From assembly GCF_016599045.1 (NCBI RefSeq), contig NZ_JAENKV010000002.1, positions 1 to 64,000 of the forward strand: DNA of 64,000 nt, given 5' to 3'. This document shows positions 9,935 through 19,789 of this stretch, piece after piece; the first letter of the stretch is position 1; every line of letters starts with the position of its first letter. The translations under genes were made by a program, and so were the position numbers. This DNA comes from Campylobacter sp. TTU_617. Lineage in GTDB: Bacteria; Campylobacterota; Campylobacteria; Campylobacterales; Campylobacteraceae. The notes beneath the pieces were generated by a model. The model ran no database searches and was not told where the DNA came from. It saw only the letters and a list, made by a program, of their open reading frames with translations.

Positions 9935-9959
9935 TTAAAGCCTTTTTTGAAGGCTTTAA
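9935..9959. terminator. Bidirectional terminator ansB / pseudouridine synthase
   Basis: TTAAAGCCTT and AAGGCTTTAA pair perfectly over 10 bp around a short loop. The right arm contains the stop codon of the convergent minus-strand gene (9956-9958). Confidence 0.75.
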
Positions 9960-10717
9960 TATTTAATATTATTAAGCTTTAAAAAATCTCTTAATTTTTC
10001 GTATTCTCCTCTTTCCAAAAAGCGGTATTTTCCTGCTTTTAAAACTCCTAAATCAAGCGCTCCAAAAGCCACTCTTTTAAGATCCATCACTTCTAAGTCA
10101 AAATGGGCAAAAAAACGTCTTAGCTCTCTATTTTTACCTTCATTAATAACAACTCTAAGCTTAGTATAACCTCCACTTGAGCCAAAAATTTCAAATTCTA
10201 AAAAAGGAGCAAAACTCATAGAAGTAATTTTTGTTTTCGCGTGAGCTCCTTTTTTTTCATTTTTAATTTCAAGTCCATTTTGCATAGCCTCTATCACATT
10301 TTTACCCACTACGCCTTTAACTTTTAAATAATACTCTCTTTCTAAATCACTATGCATTAAATAAGAAGCTATCACAGGAGAATCGGTGAGTAAAAGCAAA
10401 CCTTCGCTAGCAAAATCAAGCCTACCAACACTTAAATAATTGCGAAATTGCTTTGGTAAAGTATCATAAATGATTTTTCTGCCTCTATCATCTTTTTTAG
10501 AAACAATTTCGCCTTTTTGTTTATGATAGATAATCACACTAAAGCTTGTTCTTTTTTGAAGTTTTTTGCCTTTAATAAAAACTTTATCATCAAATTTTAC
10601 CTCATCGCTTAAAAGGGCTATTTTGTTATTTATTTTTACTAAACCTTGTTTAATAAGTTCATCTGCCTCACGACGCGAATAATGGCTATTGTGTGATATG
10701 AATTTGTTGATTCTCAT
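9956..10717 (-). CDS. rRNA pseudouridine synthase, RsuA/RluB family
   Basis: Isomerises a specific uridine in ribosomal RNA. The 253-residue protein has an N-terminal S4 RNA-binding domain (MRINKFISHN.. SRREADELI) and the catalytic motif VGRLDFASEGLLLLTD with the essential Asp near residue 103. The arrangement matches the RluB/RsuA/RluF group; sequence alone does not settle which uridine is modified. It corresponds to the C. jejuni gene beside rnj (Cj1709c by memory), but here a 736-base non-coding stretch separates it from rnj. Confidence 0.9.
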   Translation of the reverse strand: MRINKFISHNSHYSRREADELIKQGLVKINNKIALLSDEVKFDDKVFIKGKKLQKRTSFSVIIYHKQKGEIVSKKDDRGRKIIYDTLPKQFRNYLSVGRLDFASEGLLLLTDSPVIASYLMHSDLEREYYLKVKGVVGKNVIEAMQNGLEIKNEKKGAHAKTKITSMSFAPFLEFEIFGSSGGYTKLRVVINEGKNRELRRFFAHFDLEVMDLKRVAFGALDLGVLKAGKYRFLERGEYEKLRDFLKLNNIKY

Positions 10718-11424
10718 TTTTTACCTTATTTTATAAAACTTAATCTATAATTTTAACATTTTTATTATTCGCGTTTGCTTTTCGCAATAAAAATCTAAAA
10801 AATTAGTAAAAAAATCATTTATTGAATATTAAATATGAAAATATAAAAAACTAACTTATTTGATAAATTACATCTTTTCTTAAATAATAATATAGCCAAA
10901 AGTTAAAGAATTGTATTTTGACGTATTAATAAAATTGCAATATGAACTATATTATTTCAATGATTACTCTAAAATAAAAAATATAAACTTTGAAATAAAT
11001 CATATTTTAATAATTTTTCATATATAAAATTTATTTTAAATAATACAAAAACTATTGTTATTAATTAAAGTAGAAAAAACAAATTATATTTATATAATAC
11101 AAAAATCATATACCAAAACTATCAAAAAATTGACATTAAATTAGCAAAATAATATTTTATTTCTCTTGATTAAGAACGAAACAGAAAAATTAAGACAATT
11201 TAAATCGTTGAAAATATAAAAAATAAATAATACAAATTTGTATCATAATTAATAATTTTAAACTAATCTAAAAATCTCAATAAAAATAATTTAATGGACT
11301 TTCTTTTAAGAAGAAAAAAACAAAAGCATAAAATACTTCCAATATAAAAAGCTAAATTACATGAAAAGAATTTATAAAAATAAATCATTAAATTTTAGCA
11401 AAATATAAGCTGTAAAAACAAAAA
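10718..11424. other. 736-base A-rich intergenic stretch (to 11453), no gene seen
   Basis: No open frame, RNA gene or ribosome-site/start pair was found on either strand. The plus strand is notably A-rich and has stops in all frames. A tandem TTCGC/GCG-containing stretch at about 10768-10790 is the only GC-richer spot. It may be the remains of a fully eroded gene or simple filler between the convergently expressed flanks. The last bases hold the rnj terminator. Confidence 0.5.
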
Positions 11425-11448
11425 TTCAAAGCTCTAAAAAGCTTTGAA
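11425..11448 (-). terminator. Terminator of rnj
   Basis: TTCAAAGC (11425-11432) and GCTTTGAA (11441-11448) form an 8-bp stem just past the rnj stop codon. T-rich sequence follows on the minus strand. Confidence 0.6.
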
Positions 11449-11453
11449 TAAAT

Positions 11454-13403
11454 TTACATCACAAAAATAGTTGGAACTATAGTTGGGTATTTTTTGATCT
11501 TTCTAAAAATATGCTTTCTTAATACCTGTCTGATTTGATTTTCTAAAAATCTTGGATCATTTAAAACCTCATCTTTAACATTACTAAAGAACTGAGCTAA
11601 AACTTCAGCCATTTCTTTTGAAAATGCGTGATCTTGTCTATCAGCTACTAATCCATAACTAAAAACTCTAGGCTTATTAACAAGTGTTTTTGAAGCTTTA
11701 TCAAGTTGAGCTATGATAACAACTATTCCATTATCAGCTAAATTTTGACGATCGATTACTACATCATCAGCGATTTGTTTATTGATTTGATTATCTACAA
11801 AAACTTTTCCTGTTTTAACTGTTTTTACACGTTTAATATATTTTTGACAAATCTCAACCTGATCTCCATCACTCATAAGATAAATATTTCTTTCAGGAAC
11901 TCCGCACTTCATAGCTGTTTCTTTATGCTTGGTGATATGATTGTATTCTCCATGAACAGGTAAGAAAAATTTTGGTTTTATTAGCGTTAGCATAAGTTTT
12001 TGCTCTTCTATACTTGCATGGCCACTTACGTGAATTTCGCTAAATTCTTGATATGCCACCTTAGCACCCGCTTTAAGTAAATAATCAAGCACTGCAGAAA
12101 CATTTGCCTCGTTACCTGGAATGGCTTTAGCTGAAATGATAATTTGATCACTTGGTTTAATTTTTATAAATTTATGCTCATCTGTTGCCATTCTATATAA
12201 AGCGCTCATTGTTTCACCTTGGCTTCCTGTAGTTACAATCAAAACTTCATTATCTTTATATTTATTTACCTCATCTGCATCAATAAAAATTTTTCTATCT
12301 AGTTTGATATAACCAAGTTCCATTGTGGTATAGAGATTTCTCTCCATAGAACGACCTATAACACAAACTTTTCTACCATATTTTAAACCATAAGTGATAG
12401 CTTGATAAACGCGGTGAATATTAGAGCTAAAAGTGCTCATTATCACTCTACCTTTAGTCTTTGAAAAAATTTGATCAAAAGTAGGGCCAACCGAACTTTC
12501 ACTTTTTGTATAGCCCTCTTTATAAGAATTTGTGCTATCACTTAAAAGACATAAAACTCCATTTTCTCCATATTGTGCTAAACGTCCTAAATCACTAGGA
12601 TAACCATCAATTGGAGTTTGATCTATTTTAAAATCTCCTGTGTGTATAATAGTTCCTGCTTTAGTTTTTATAGCTAACGCAGAAGCATCAATGATAGAGT
12701 GGGTAATATGAATCCATTCTATATCAAACTCACCTATTTCATAAATTTTTCTCTTTTCTACAGGTCTAAACCATTTTCTTTCACTTTTTAAGCCGTGTTC
12801 TTCAAATTTATTTGAAATCATTCCCAAAGCCAAAGGAGTTGCATAAATTGGAAATTGAAATTCTTTAAAAAAGTAAGGCACAGCTCCTATATGATCTTCG
12901 TGTGCGTGAGTAATAATAATAGCTTTAATTTTGTCTTTAATCTTTCTAACATAGGAGAAATCAGGTATGATAATATCCACTCCGTGCATAGTTCCATCAG
13001 GAAAACTCATACCTATATCTACAATAATAGCTTCATTATTTGTCTCAAAAATGGTGATATTACCGCCAATTTCACCCAAACCTCCAAGAGGAGTTATGCG
13101 GATTTTATGTTCGCTTGAATTATTATATTTAAGAGGATTTAAACGATTTTCGTGAGAAATACGATTTGCCTCTATACATTCAGCAAGAGCAATCTGCCAA
13201 TCTTCATTTCCGCTTAATTTAGAAGGAAGATTTTTTCTTTTTTTCTTTTTTTCTTCTTGATTATTTTGAGTACTGACATTTGAGTTTTCTGAATTTTGAA
13301 TATTTTTTTTCTTTTTATTTCTATATTTATAATGCTTGTTGTTTTTAGAGTTAAAATTTATTTTTTGTTCTTGATTTTCTTGACTATTTTCGCTCATATT
13401 CAT
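11454..13403 (-). CDS. rnj: Ribonuclease J
   Basis: RNase J is a metallo-beta-lactamase/beta-CASP nuclease with endo- and 5'-exonuclease activity. It is central to mRNA decay and rRNA maturation in epsilonproteobacteria. The 649-residue protein has the metal-binding motif HAHEDHIGA from residue 166 and a beta-CASP core (IHVSGHAS, FFLPVHGEY). An N-terminal extension of about 90 residues is rich in Asn, Lys, Gln and Glu and is probably disordered; H. pylori RNase J carries a comparable extension. The start overlaps the end of ksgA by 20 bases, so the two are coupled. Confidence 0.94.
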   Translation of the reverse strand: MNMSENSQENQEQKINFNSKNNKHYKYRNKKKKNIQNSENSNVSTQNNQEEKKKKRKNLPSKLSGNEDWQIALAECIEANRISHENRLNPLKYNNSSEHKIRITPLGGLGEIGGNITIFETNNEAIIVDIGMSFPDGTMHGVDIIIPDFSYVRKIKDKIKAIIITHAHEDHIGAVPYFFKEFQFPIYATPLALGMISNKFEEHGLKSERKWFRPVEKRKIYEIGEFDIEWIHITHSIIDASALAIKTKAGTIIHTGDFKIDQTPIDGYPSDLGRLAQYGENGVLCLLSDSTNSYKEGYTKSESSVGPTFDQIFSKTKGRVIMSTFSSNIHRVYQAITYGLKYGRKVCVIGRSMERNLYTTMELGYIKLDRKIFIDADEVNKYKDNEVLIVTTGSQGETMSALYRMATDEHKFIKIKPSDQIIISAKAIPGNEANVSAVLDYLLKAGAKVAYQEFSEIHVSGHASIEEQKLMLTLIKPKFFLPVHGEYNHITKHKETAMKCGVPERNIYLMSDGDQVEICQKYIKRVKTVKTGKVFVDNQINKQIADDVVIDRQNLADNGIVVIIAQLDKASKTLVNKPRVFSYGLVADRQDHAFSKEMAEVLAQFFSNVKDEVLNDPRFLENQIRQVLRKHIFRKIKKYPTIVPTIFVM

Positions 13404-14169
13404 CCTTTAATTTTTCATAAATTTTAAGGTATGAATCAACGCAAATTTCGTGGGGTCTAGCATTTTCTTTTATATTAAGACTATTTAAAATTTCTAAAAC
13501 CTTATTTCTATGAAGACTTAAATTTTTAAGAAGTTGTTTTCTTGGAAATTTAAAACAATCTTTTAAAAAAACTTTAAAATCTTCTATATTACAAAGCTCC
13601 CTAAATTCTTTCTCCTTTATCAAACTCATCACAGATGAGATAACCTTTGGCTCAGGATCAAAACATTTAGGATCTACATCAAAAAGTATTTTTCTTTTGC
13701 AAATCAAAGCACTTAAAACCCCCAAAGAAGAAAATTCTTTCTCTCCTTCTTTAGCACAAAATTTAAGAGCCATTTCTTTTTGTACCATAACGATAAGCCC
13801 TAAACAATTCTCATCTTCTAAGGCTTTTAAAACTAAACAACTTGCTATATAATAAGGCAAATTGGCAATCAAAAAATACTTATTTTCATCAAAACTTCCT
13901 TTAACCTCACTTGCGTTTTGATGCAATAATCTTAATTTTCCACATTCGATTTCTTTTTGAAATTTCTTTTGCAAAAGTGGTATAAGATCTTTATCAATCT
14001 CATATGCCTTAACAAAGGAAATTTTTAAAAGCTCTTGCGTTAAATCACCTAAGCCAGGCCCAATCTCAACAATATTATTTGTTTCTTTGGGTATGGCTTG
14101 GATGATTTTATAAACTATTTCTTTACTATTTAAAAAATTTTGTCCGTAATGTTTTTTCGCTTTAATCAT
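13384..14169 (-). CDS. ksgA: 16S rRNA dimethyladenosine transferase KsgA (RsmA)
   Basis: Dimethylates two adjacent adenosines in the helix 45 loop of 16S rRNA with SAM, a late checkpoint of small-subunit assembly. The 261-residue protein shows HYGQNFL near the N terminus, the SAM loop VEIGPGLG (residues 34-41) and the catalytic NLPYYIAS near residue 103. It is the first gene of a ksgA-rnj pair on the minus strand. A promoter for the divergent nucleosidase-like gene lies within 14170-14246. Confidence 0.96.
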   Translation of the reverse strand: MIKAKKHYGQNFLNSKEIVYKIIQAIPKETNNIVEIGPGLGDLTQELLKISFVKAYEIDKDLIPLLQKKFQKEIECGKLRLLHQNASEVKGSFDENKYFLIANLPYYIASCLVLKALEDENCLGLIVMVQKEMALKFCAKEGEKEFSSLGVLSALICKRKILFDVDPKCFDPEPKVISSVMSLIKEKEFRELCNIEDFKVFLKDCFKFPRKQLLKNLSLHRNKVLEILNSLNIKENARPHEICVDSYLKIYEKLKDEYERK

Positions 14170-14246
14170 AAAAAATTATTTTATCTAAAAATTCTTAATT
14201 AAGTCTTTTTAGATAAAATTCTAAAAATAAATTAAGAAAGGATTAA

Positions 14247-14783
14247 ATGATAATTTGTGCTGGAGGTAATGAAAACTTTTCATTTGCCAAAGCTATAGGT
14301 ATAGGCCTAGTAGAAGCAAGTTGCAATTTAACTAAAATTTGCCAAACTTATAATCCATCAAATCTAGTATTTATAGGAACTTGTGGTTTATATGAAAAAG
14401 GTAAAATTTTAGAAATTTATAAAAGCTCTTATGCTTGTAATATTGAATTTTCAAAAATTTCAAATAATTTTTATACACCTGCACAAAATGAAATTTATCT
14501 TAAAAATGAAAATGTTTCTCGTGAAACAATTAAAATAAATTCTTCAAATTATATTTGCCAAGATAAAAAAGCCGCTAAAGAATTTGCTAAATTAGGTTTT
14601 TTTGCTGAAAATATGGAAGCTTTTGCGGTTTTAAGTGTGGCTAAAAATTTTAATATTTTTGCAGAATGTATTTTATGTGCAACCAATTTTTGTGATGAAA
14701 ATGCACATAATGACTTTATAGCAAATCACCAAAAAGCTAAAGAAAATTTAATACAATATTTAAAAAAATATAATTATCTTTAA
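14247..14783 (+). CDS. Nucleoside phosphorylase/nucleosidase-like protein
   Basis: The 178-residue protein belongs to the purine-nucleoside phosphorylase/MTAN superfamily but is shorter than true MTAN enzymes (about 230). Seen: an N-terminal IICAGGNENFSFA phosphate-loop-like segment, VFIGTCGLYE, and ENMEAFAVLSVA, the counterpart of the family's VEMEGAA substrate motif. The C-terminal catalytic Asp region is present as CATNFCDENAH. It matches the small C. jejuni protein between ksgA and rlmN (Cj1712 by memory). Substrate unknown. The gene contains a parS-like site at 14513-14528. Confidence 0.72.
   Translation: MIICAGGNENFSFAKAIGIGLVEASCNLTKICQTYNPSNLVFIGTCGLYEKGKILEIYKSSYACNIEFSKISNNFYTPAQNEIYLKNENVSRETIKINSSNYICQDKKAAKEFAKLGFFAENMEAFAVLSVAKNFNIFAECILCATNFCDENAHNDFIANHQKAKENLIQYLKKYNYL
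14513..14528. promoter_or_regulatory. parS-like ParB site 1
   Basis: TGTTTCTCGTGAAACA matches the bacterial chromosomal parS consensus TGTTTCACGTGAAACA at 15 of 16 positions. It lies within a coding sequence, as parS sites often do. Confidence 0.8.
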
Positions 14784-14800
14784 AATTCAAGGAATAAATT

Positions 14801-15871
14801 TTGAAAGAAACTATAAATATTTTAGATCTTTTGCCCGAAGAATTAGAAGAAAGCATCAAACCAATGTTTCGCGTGAAACAAATTTATCAATGGATATATC
14901 AAAAATATGCTAATAATTTTTTAGAAATGAGTTCTTTACCAAAAAATCTAAGAGAAGAAATGAATGAAAAATATTATTTTAATCCTCTTAAAACAATCTA
15001 TAAAGAACAAAGTAAAGATGGAAGTATAAAATATCTTTTTGAACTCAAAGATGGCTTAAGAATAGAAAGTGTGCTTTTGCCAATGAAAGAAGAAAAATTT
15101 AATGAAAAAGGTATAAAAATTGCCAATGCTAAATATACTATTTGCGTTTCTTCTCAAGTAGGATGTAAAAGTGGTTGTAGTTTTTGCTTAACAGCAAAAG
15201 GTGGCTTAAAAAGAAATTTAAGTGCTGGGGAAATAGTAGCACAAATTCTTTGCATCAAAAAAGATAATCAAATTCCTTATGAAAGACGTGTTAATATAGT
15301 ATATATGGGGATGGGAGAACCTCTTGATAATCTTAATAATGTTTCAAAAGCCATTAAAATACTATCTCATAACAATGGATTATGCATAAGTCCTAGACGC
15401 CAAACTATAAGCACAAGTGGTTTGGCAAATCAAATCAAAAAATTAGGAGAAATGAATTTAGGAGTACTACTTGCTATATCCTTACACGCTGTAAATGATA
15501 CTTTACGCAACGAACTGATGCCTATAAACAAAGCTTATAATATAGCTTCTATTATGCAAGCTGTACGTGAATTTCCTATAGATCAAAGAAAAAGAGTTAT
15601 GTTTGAATATCTTTTGATTGATAATATTAATGATAAAATTGATCATGCAAAAGAACTTGTTAGACTTTTAAATGGTATTAAAGCTAAAGTAAATTTAATA
15701 CTTTTTAATCCGCACGAAGGAAGCTTTTATAAGCGTCCGAATTTAGAAAATGCTATCAAATTTCAAGATTATATAAGCTCAAAAGGAATAACTTGTACCA
15801 TAAGAGAGAGCAAAGGACTTGATATTTCAGCAGCTTGCGGACAATTAAAAGAAAGAAAGAAAGAAAAATGA
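14801..15871 (+). CDS. rlmN: Dual-specificity RNA methyltransferase RlmN
   Basis: A radical-SAM enzyme that methylates C2 of A2503 in 23S rRNA and of A37 in some tRNAs. The 356-residue protein has the cluster motif CKSGCSFC from residue 122, a GMGEPLDN motif, and a C-terminal Cys in DISAACGQL that takes part in catalysis. The start is TTG at 14801, with AAGGA seven bases upstream; no in-frame ATG lies nearby. It overlaps the next small gene by four bases (ATGA). A parS-like site falls at codons 22-27. Confidence 0.95.
   Translation: MKETINILDLLPEELEESIKPMFRVKQIYQWIYQKYANNFLEMSSLPKNLREEMNEKYYFNPLKTIYKEQSKDGSIKYLFELKDGLRIESVLLPMKEEKFNEKGIKIANAKYTICVSSQVGCKSGCSFCLTAKGGLKRNLSAGEIVAQILCIKKDNQIPYERRVNIVYMGMGEPLDNLNNVSKAIKILSHNNGLCISPRRQTISTSGLANQIKKLGEMNLGVLLAISLHAVNDTLRNELMPINKAYNIASIMQAVREFPIDQRKRVMFEYLLIDNINDKIDHAKELVRLLNGIKAKVNLILFNPHEGSFYKRPNLENAIKFQDYISSKGITCTIRESKGLDISAACGQLKERKKEK
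14865..14880. promoter_or_regulatory. parS-like ParB site 2
   Basis: TGTTTCGCGTGAAACA, again 15 of 16 with the parS consensus and 352 bases from site 1. It encodes MFRVKQ in RlmN. Confidence 0.82.
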
Positions 15872-15969
15872 GTTGGCTTGATATTATAGAACTTATTTTT
15901 ATATCTTTGGTTATTATAATAGGTTTTTGTGGAATGGTTTGGGTAATTGTAAAAGATAATAAAAATTAG
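15868..15969 (+). CDS. 33-residue single-pass membrane protein
   Basis: ATG overlaps the rlmN stop (ATGA) and opens a 33-codon frame, [20 protein letters not shown] then [13 protein letters not shown]. It has one hydrophobic helix and a short basic tail. C. jejuni has a small hydrophobic protein annotated right after rlmN (Cj1714 by memory), which supports a real gene. Translation probably depends on coupling to rlmN. Function unknown. Confidence 0.75.
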   Translation: MSWLDIIELIFISLVIIIGFCGMVWVIVKDNKN

Positions 15970-15990
15970 TTTTTAATATGATTTTTGCAG

Positions 15991-15996
15991 TATAAT
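15991..15996 (+). promoter_or_regulatory. -10 element of the MFS transporter promoter
   Basis: TATAAT preceded by TTTTTGCAG, with AAAAAAGG ahead of the ATG at 16015. A computed start at TTG 15985 would overlap this element and is rejected. Confidence 0.65.
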
Positions 15997-16014
15997 AAGC
16001 AAAAAAGGTTTATT

Positions 16015-17283
16015 ATGCCAATAAAACAATATAAATTTCATCCCGATGATACTAAATTTGATAAAAAAATGGTTGAAATTACAGAAAAAAAAGGTTTTAA
16101 AACTGCTGTATTTTCAATGGCTGCAATGACAATGCTAGGAAGTGTTGTTATTTCTTCAGCTCTTCCTGCCATTAATAAACATTTTGATATACTTTTAAAA
16201 AATCAAAGCGGAATTTTAACAGAATTTACGCTTGCTCATCTTGATATTTTAACACGTCTTGTTTTAACAATACCGGCTATTTTTGTAGTAATACTTTCTC
16301 CAATTGCTGGAATATTAATGGATAAATTTGGAAAACTTAAATTTATTTTTCCAGCTATGATAATTTGGACAATTTCAGGAGTAGCTGGATTTTTCTTAAA
16401 TGATATTTATGCCATTCTTATTTCAAGAGCCGTATTTGGAATTGCAACGGCTTTTATAATGACAGGAGCATCAGCTTTGCTTGGAGATTATTATAGTAGG
16501 GGTGGATTTAATCGTCGCGAAAACGCTCTTTCTTGGCAAGGATTTTTTTGTGCTGCTGGAGGAGCCATTTTTATTTCTATCGCGGGTTATGTTTCTAGCT
16601 ATTCTTGGCGTTATCCTTTTTTGGTTTATGGACTTGGAATTTTAATCACAATTTTAGCTTATATGTATCTATTTGAACCTAAAAAATTTAAATTTTATAA
16701 TCATAGTAAAATAGAAGCAAAAATAAATTATTGGCAATTTTTTCCTATATATTTTATAGGATTTTTTATTATGGTAATTTATTATATATCTCCAACCCAA
16801 CTTCCTTATTATATAGAAGATCACTTAGGGCTTGATCCAAAATATATAGGAATTTCTATGTCAGTTTCTGCCCTTTTTTATGGACTATTTTCTTTAAGTT
16901 ATAAATATTTGATGAAATTTATAAATATAAAACAAATTTATATCTTAACTCTTTTCATCGTAGGAAGCTCCTTTATGCTTTTATATTTTATCCATTCCTT
17001 TAGTGCAGTAATGCTTGCTTTAGCACTACTTGGAACAGGTGGAGGAATTATGCTTGTTAATAATACAGCTTATTTATTTTCTATTTGTCCATCAAATGCT
17101 AGGGCTAGGGCTTATGGAATTTTAGCAAGTTTTATATTTTTAGGACAATTTTTAAGCCCTATAATCTCTCAACCTATAGTAAGACAAATAGGACTCATTG
17201 ATGCATTTTTAGTATGGGCTATTGTAATTTATTTTGTAGCTATTTTATTTTTATTTTTTAAACAAAAAAGAGAAGTGGCATAA
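16015..17283 (+). CDS. Major facilitator superfamily transporter
   Basis: A 422-residue protein with a hydrophilic N-terminal tail of about 35 residues and 12 predicted membrane segments. The cytoplasmic loop between helices 2 and 3 shows the MFS motif A form GILMDKFGKLKF. It resembles the C. jejuni efflux-type protein Cj1687 (by memory), which lies near secY there; here it is 31 kb away from secY. Substrate cannot be told. ATG at 16015 chosen from the ribosome site AAGG seven bases upstream. Confidence 0.85.
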   Translation: MPIKQYKFHPDDTKFDKKMVEITEKKGFKTAVFSMAAMTMLGSVVISSALPAINKHFDILLKNQSGILTEFTLAHLDILTRLVLTIPAIFVVILSPIAGILMDKFGKLKFIFPAMIIWTISGVAGFFLNDIYAILISRAVFGIATAFIMTGASALLGDYYSRGGFNRRENALSWQGFFCAAGGAIFISIAGYVSSYSWRYPFLVYGLGILITILAYMYLFEPKKFKFYNHSKIEAKINYWQFFPIYFIGFFIMVIYYISPTQLPYYIEDHLGLDPKYIGISMSVSALFYGLFSLSYKYLMKFINIKQIYILTLFIVGSSFMLLYFIHSFSAVMLALALLGTGGGIMLVNNTAYLFSICPSNARARAYGILASFIFLGQFLSPIISQPIVRQIGLIDAFLVWAIVIYFVAILFLFFKQKREVA

Positions 17284-17659
17284 AAATATATTTACAATAA
17301 TAAGAAGTTGATACATTTTTTTAAGTTATATTGACTAAAAAATGTATTATACATATTAAAAACCTTCAATACTTTTCACCAATCATTACTTTCACTGATA
17401 ACTTAAAGAATATCTTTAAGTTTTAAAAAGAAAAAATAATAAAACTACTAAAATCTAAAAACTTTATCTTATAAAATCATACTTAAGCAAGAAAACATTT
17501 TAAAATAACTATAATTTTATTTGATACAATAGAATAAAACTACCATTTAAAAACCTTTAATACTAGCAAAAAAGATTATACCAAGTTTATTAAAGTATCC
17601 CTACTATATAGCTAACCAAAAAGATTTTAAAATTAGAAAAAGATTAAAGATATTTTTCT
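17284..17659. other. AT-rich intergenic stretch, no gene seen
   Basis: About 375 bases with stops in all frames. Short motifs such as AAAAACCTTCAATACTT and AAAAACCTTTAATACTA recur near 17358 and 17547. They may be the remains of decayed sequence continuous with the pseudogene to the right. Confidence 0.4.
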
Positions 17660-18600
17660 AATTTTTTAATAATATCCATAATAATTTATTGCTTTTCATC
17701 TTCACTTAAATTATCTTTGGTATTTTTAATAAAATATAATCTTATTATATATTGGTCAAAGTACTTCATTATCTCCTAATATGGGTAAAGCGCAATGCTA
17801 AAAACCTTCAAATTTGCAGCAAGATGAATAGTGTCGTACTAGGGCTTATTACACAATTGATTTTAATAAGCTTTGCTAATTAAAATATCATCATTATTTT
17901 TAAAATTACAATTTCCTTGGATAAATTTTTATCATATCCATAAAATTCGTTTATAAAATGATCATAAACCAAATCGTAATTAGGCATTACAATATAATGT
18001 CTTAATAAATTTGTTTAAATTTTTTGCTAATTTTAAAAAAGGAATAGTATCTAAAGTGGTATTTTTAAAGCAATACTAAAAGGATTAAACACTATAAAAC
18101 GTTTAATTTTATTTTGATTTAAAAAATTCTTAATTAAATTTTTATGTGCTATTTTGGTTTTATCTATGTTTTAAATTCTAAATTTTTAATCTTTTTATCA
18201 AAAATTCTAGTGTTTATTTTCCTAGCATAAAAAACCAACCTATCTCTTTTGTTCTTTTATTAAAGACGTTTAAGAAGTTTTATCCAAAGTGTTTTGATTT
18301 TAAGTATTGTATAACTTTTAGTATTACTTTTGATAAAAAATCAGTTAAAAAAGCATTTGCTTTATATGAAATATATAATCTAAACTATATCGATTAATTT
18401 TTTCTAAATTTTCTTATTTTATGGGATTTTCTAAAATTTCAATATAATTGACAAATTCCAAACTCTTTAAAAGAAATAAAGTGTTATTTCTTGCAAAAAC
18501 AATAATTTGTGCATTATAAATATATTTAAAGCATATCTAAACTTGCTATCATAAGACATCGGGTTTTAATGACACCTCTCCCCATTGAAATCTTTTTCAT
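17660..18600 (-). pseudogene. Heavily decayed heptosyltransferase-like (GT9) gene
   Basis: A start context is still intact on the minus strand: AAAGGAG then ATG at 18600 (MKKISMGRG). After that, stops and shifts fill all frames. Recognisable stretches parallel the neighbouring GT9 gene in the same order: LMIASLDML and IYNAQIIVFARN in the N-terminal half, a LIN/FNPF-type region near 18090, and AANLKV-like sequence around 17800-17850. Nucleotide similarity is visible there (for example GCAAGATGAATAGTGTCGTAC against GCAAGATGAATCACTCCTGTAC). The two were a tandem pair of lipooligosaccharide-type glycosyltransferases; this one is beyond repair. Confidence 0.7.
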
Positions 18601-18716
18601 TATCACTCCTTTAAGATAACTTAAGCTAAAAATTTTAGCTTAAAACCAAAAACTACAATAGAATTCAAATTTCAAAATCTTAGAAATTTAATTTATTATT
18701 ATTTTAAATCTAAGAC

Positions 18717-19745
18717 TTATAAATATCTTTTTAATTTTAAAAGTATTTCGTTTATAATCTCTAAAATATCATATGTACTCAATTCTTCTTTAGTTTTATT
18801 TAGCAAAACATAATCCTTGTTAAAAGTTTCCCAAAAAATTATATCTTTTTCACTAAATAAACCTATGCTTGATTTTTCCAAATTTGAAGCAAGATGAATC
18901 ACTCCTGTACTAGGAGATATAACACATTTTGTTCTTTTGATAAGCTCGCAAATATTTAAAATATTGTCATCATTTTTAAAGATATAAATTCTTTGTGGAT
19001 TTTCTTTAAAAAATGTCTTAAATTCTCGTATAAAATCTTTATGAACAGCTTCATAGCTTGGTATAATTATATAAATATCTTTGAATTTAGAAATAATTTC
19101 TTGGCAAAGCCTTAAATAATCTACTAATTTTAAAGTATAAAAAGCTGAAATAGAAAAAGGGTTAAGAAGTATTAAATTTTTATCTTTTATATTATTTTGA
19201 TCTAAAAAATTATTTATGATATTTTTATTATAAATATTTGTTTTAATTTTTATATCAAAATTTAAATTTTTAATTTCTTTATCAAATAATTTAGGATTTA
19301 TTTTTCTTGCATAATAAAGCATTTTAAATTCATCGTTTCTATTTTTATAAAATCTTTTAATAAAAGAAACAAAGACACACTTGCATTTTAAAGAAAAAAT
19401 AGAAATAGGACGATTTCTAGTAATCACTTTTTTAGCATTAGTATTTATCAAAAATTTAAGTATAAAAGTTTTAGCATGAAAAGAAATAATAAAATCTAAA
19501 TTATACTTATTAATTTTCTCTTTTATGATAGGATTTTCACTAGAAGTTAATGAAGGAATTTCTTCAAATTCATCAATAAAATCAAAACAAGATATTAAAT
19601 CTTTTAAATTACTTTTTCCAAAAAAACTATTTCCGCCCTATAAATATGTTTTATCACATATAAAGCTTTTAAAGAAATTAAACTATCTCCTATACCATAA
19701 GGACAAAAAAATCCTATTACCCCCCCCCGTTAGTTTATTTTTCAT
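18717..19745 (-). pseudogene. GT9 heptosyltransferase-like gene with poly-G tract and a second frameshift
   Basis: GT9 enzymes add heptose or related sugars to lipooligosaccharide. The gene starts at ATG 19745 behind AAGGAG and enters a run of nine G at once. The true N-terminal frame (VIGFFCPYGIGDSLISLKAL, the GT9 nucleotide-fold start) needs eight or eleven G. The frame is then lost again at a run of seven T (19626-19620, minus strand), where eight would keep AEIVFFGKSNLKDLI open. From there to 18717 the frame is clean for about 300 residues and includes the GT9 motif SPSTGVIHLASNL. So the gene is off twice over. The T7 lesion is not a typical switch, so I call it a pseudogene; a one-base assembly error there would make it an ordinary phase-variable gene of about 342 residues. 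Confidence 0.8.
19720..19728 (-). repeat. Poly-G (G9) tract at the start of the GT9 gene
   Basis: Nine consecutive C on the plus strand immediately after codon 5 of the minus-strand gene. A typical Campylobacter surface-structure contingency tract. Confidence 0.95.
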
Positions 19746-19789
19746 TTCAACTCCTTAATTATTAAAATATAATTTCTTATAAGTTTTAA

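Noticed and set aside
15985-16014. TTG start for the MFS transporter
   Set aside because: It lies over the TATAAT promoter element; ATG at 16015 has a proper ribosome site.
17284-18716. CRISPR array or insertion sequence in the long gap
   Set aside because: No regular spacer/repeat pattern and no inverted terminal repeats; the similarity is to the adjacent glycosyltransferase gene.
19525-19758. 77-residue plus-strand frame across the poly-C run
   Set aside because: It is antisense to the decayed GT9 gene, with no ribosome site; the minus-strand reading matches a known family.
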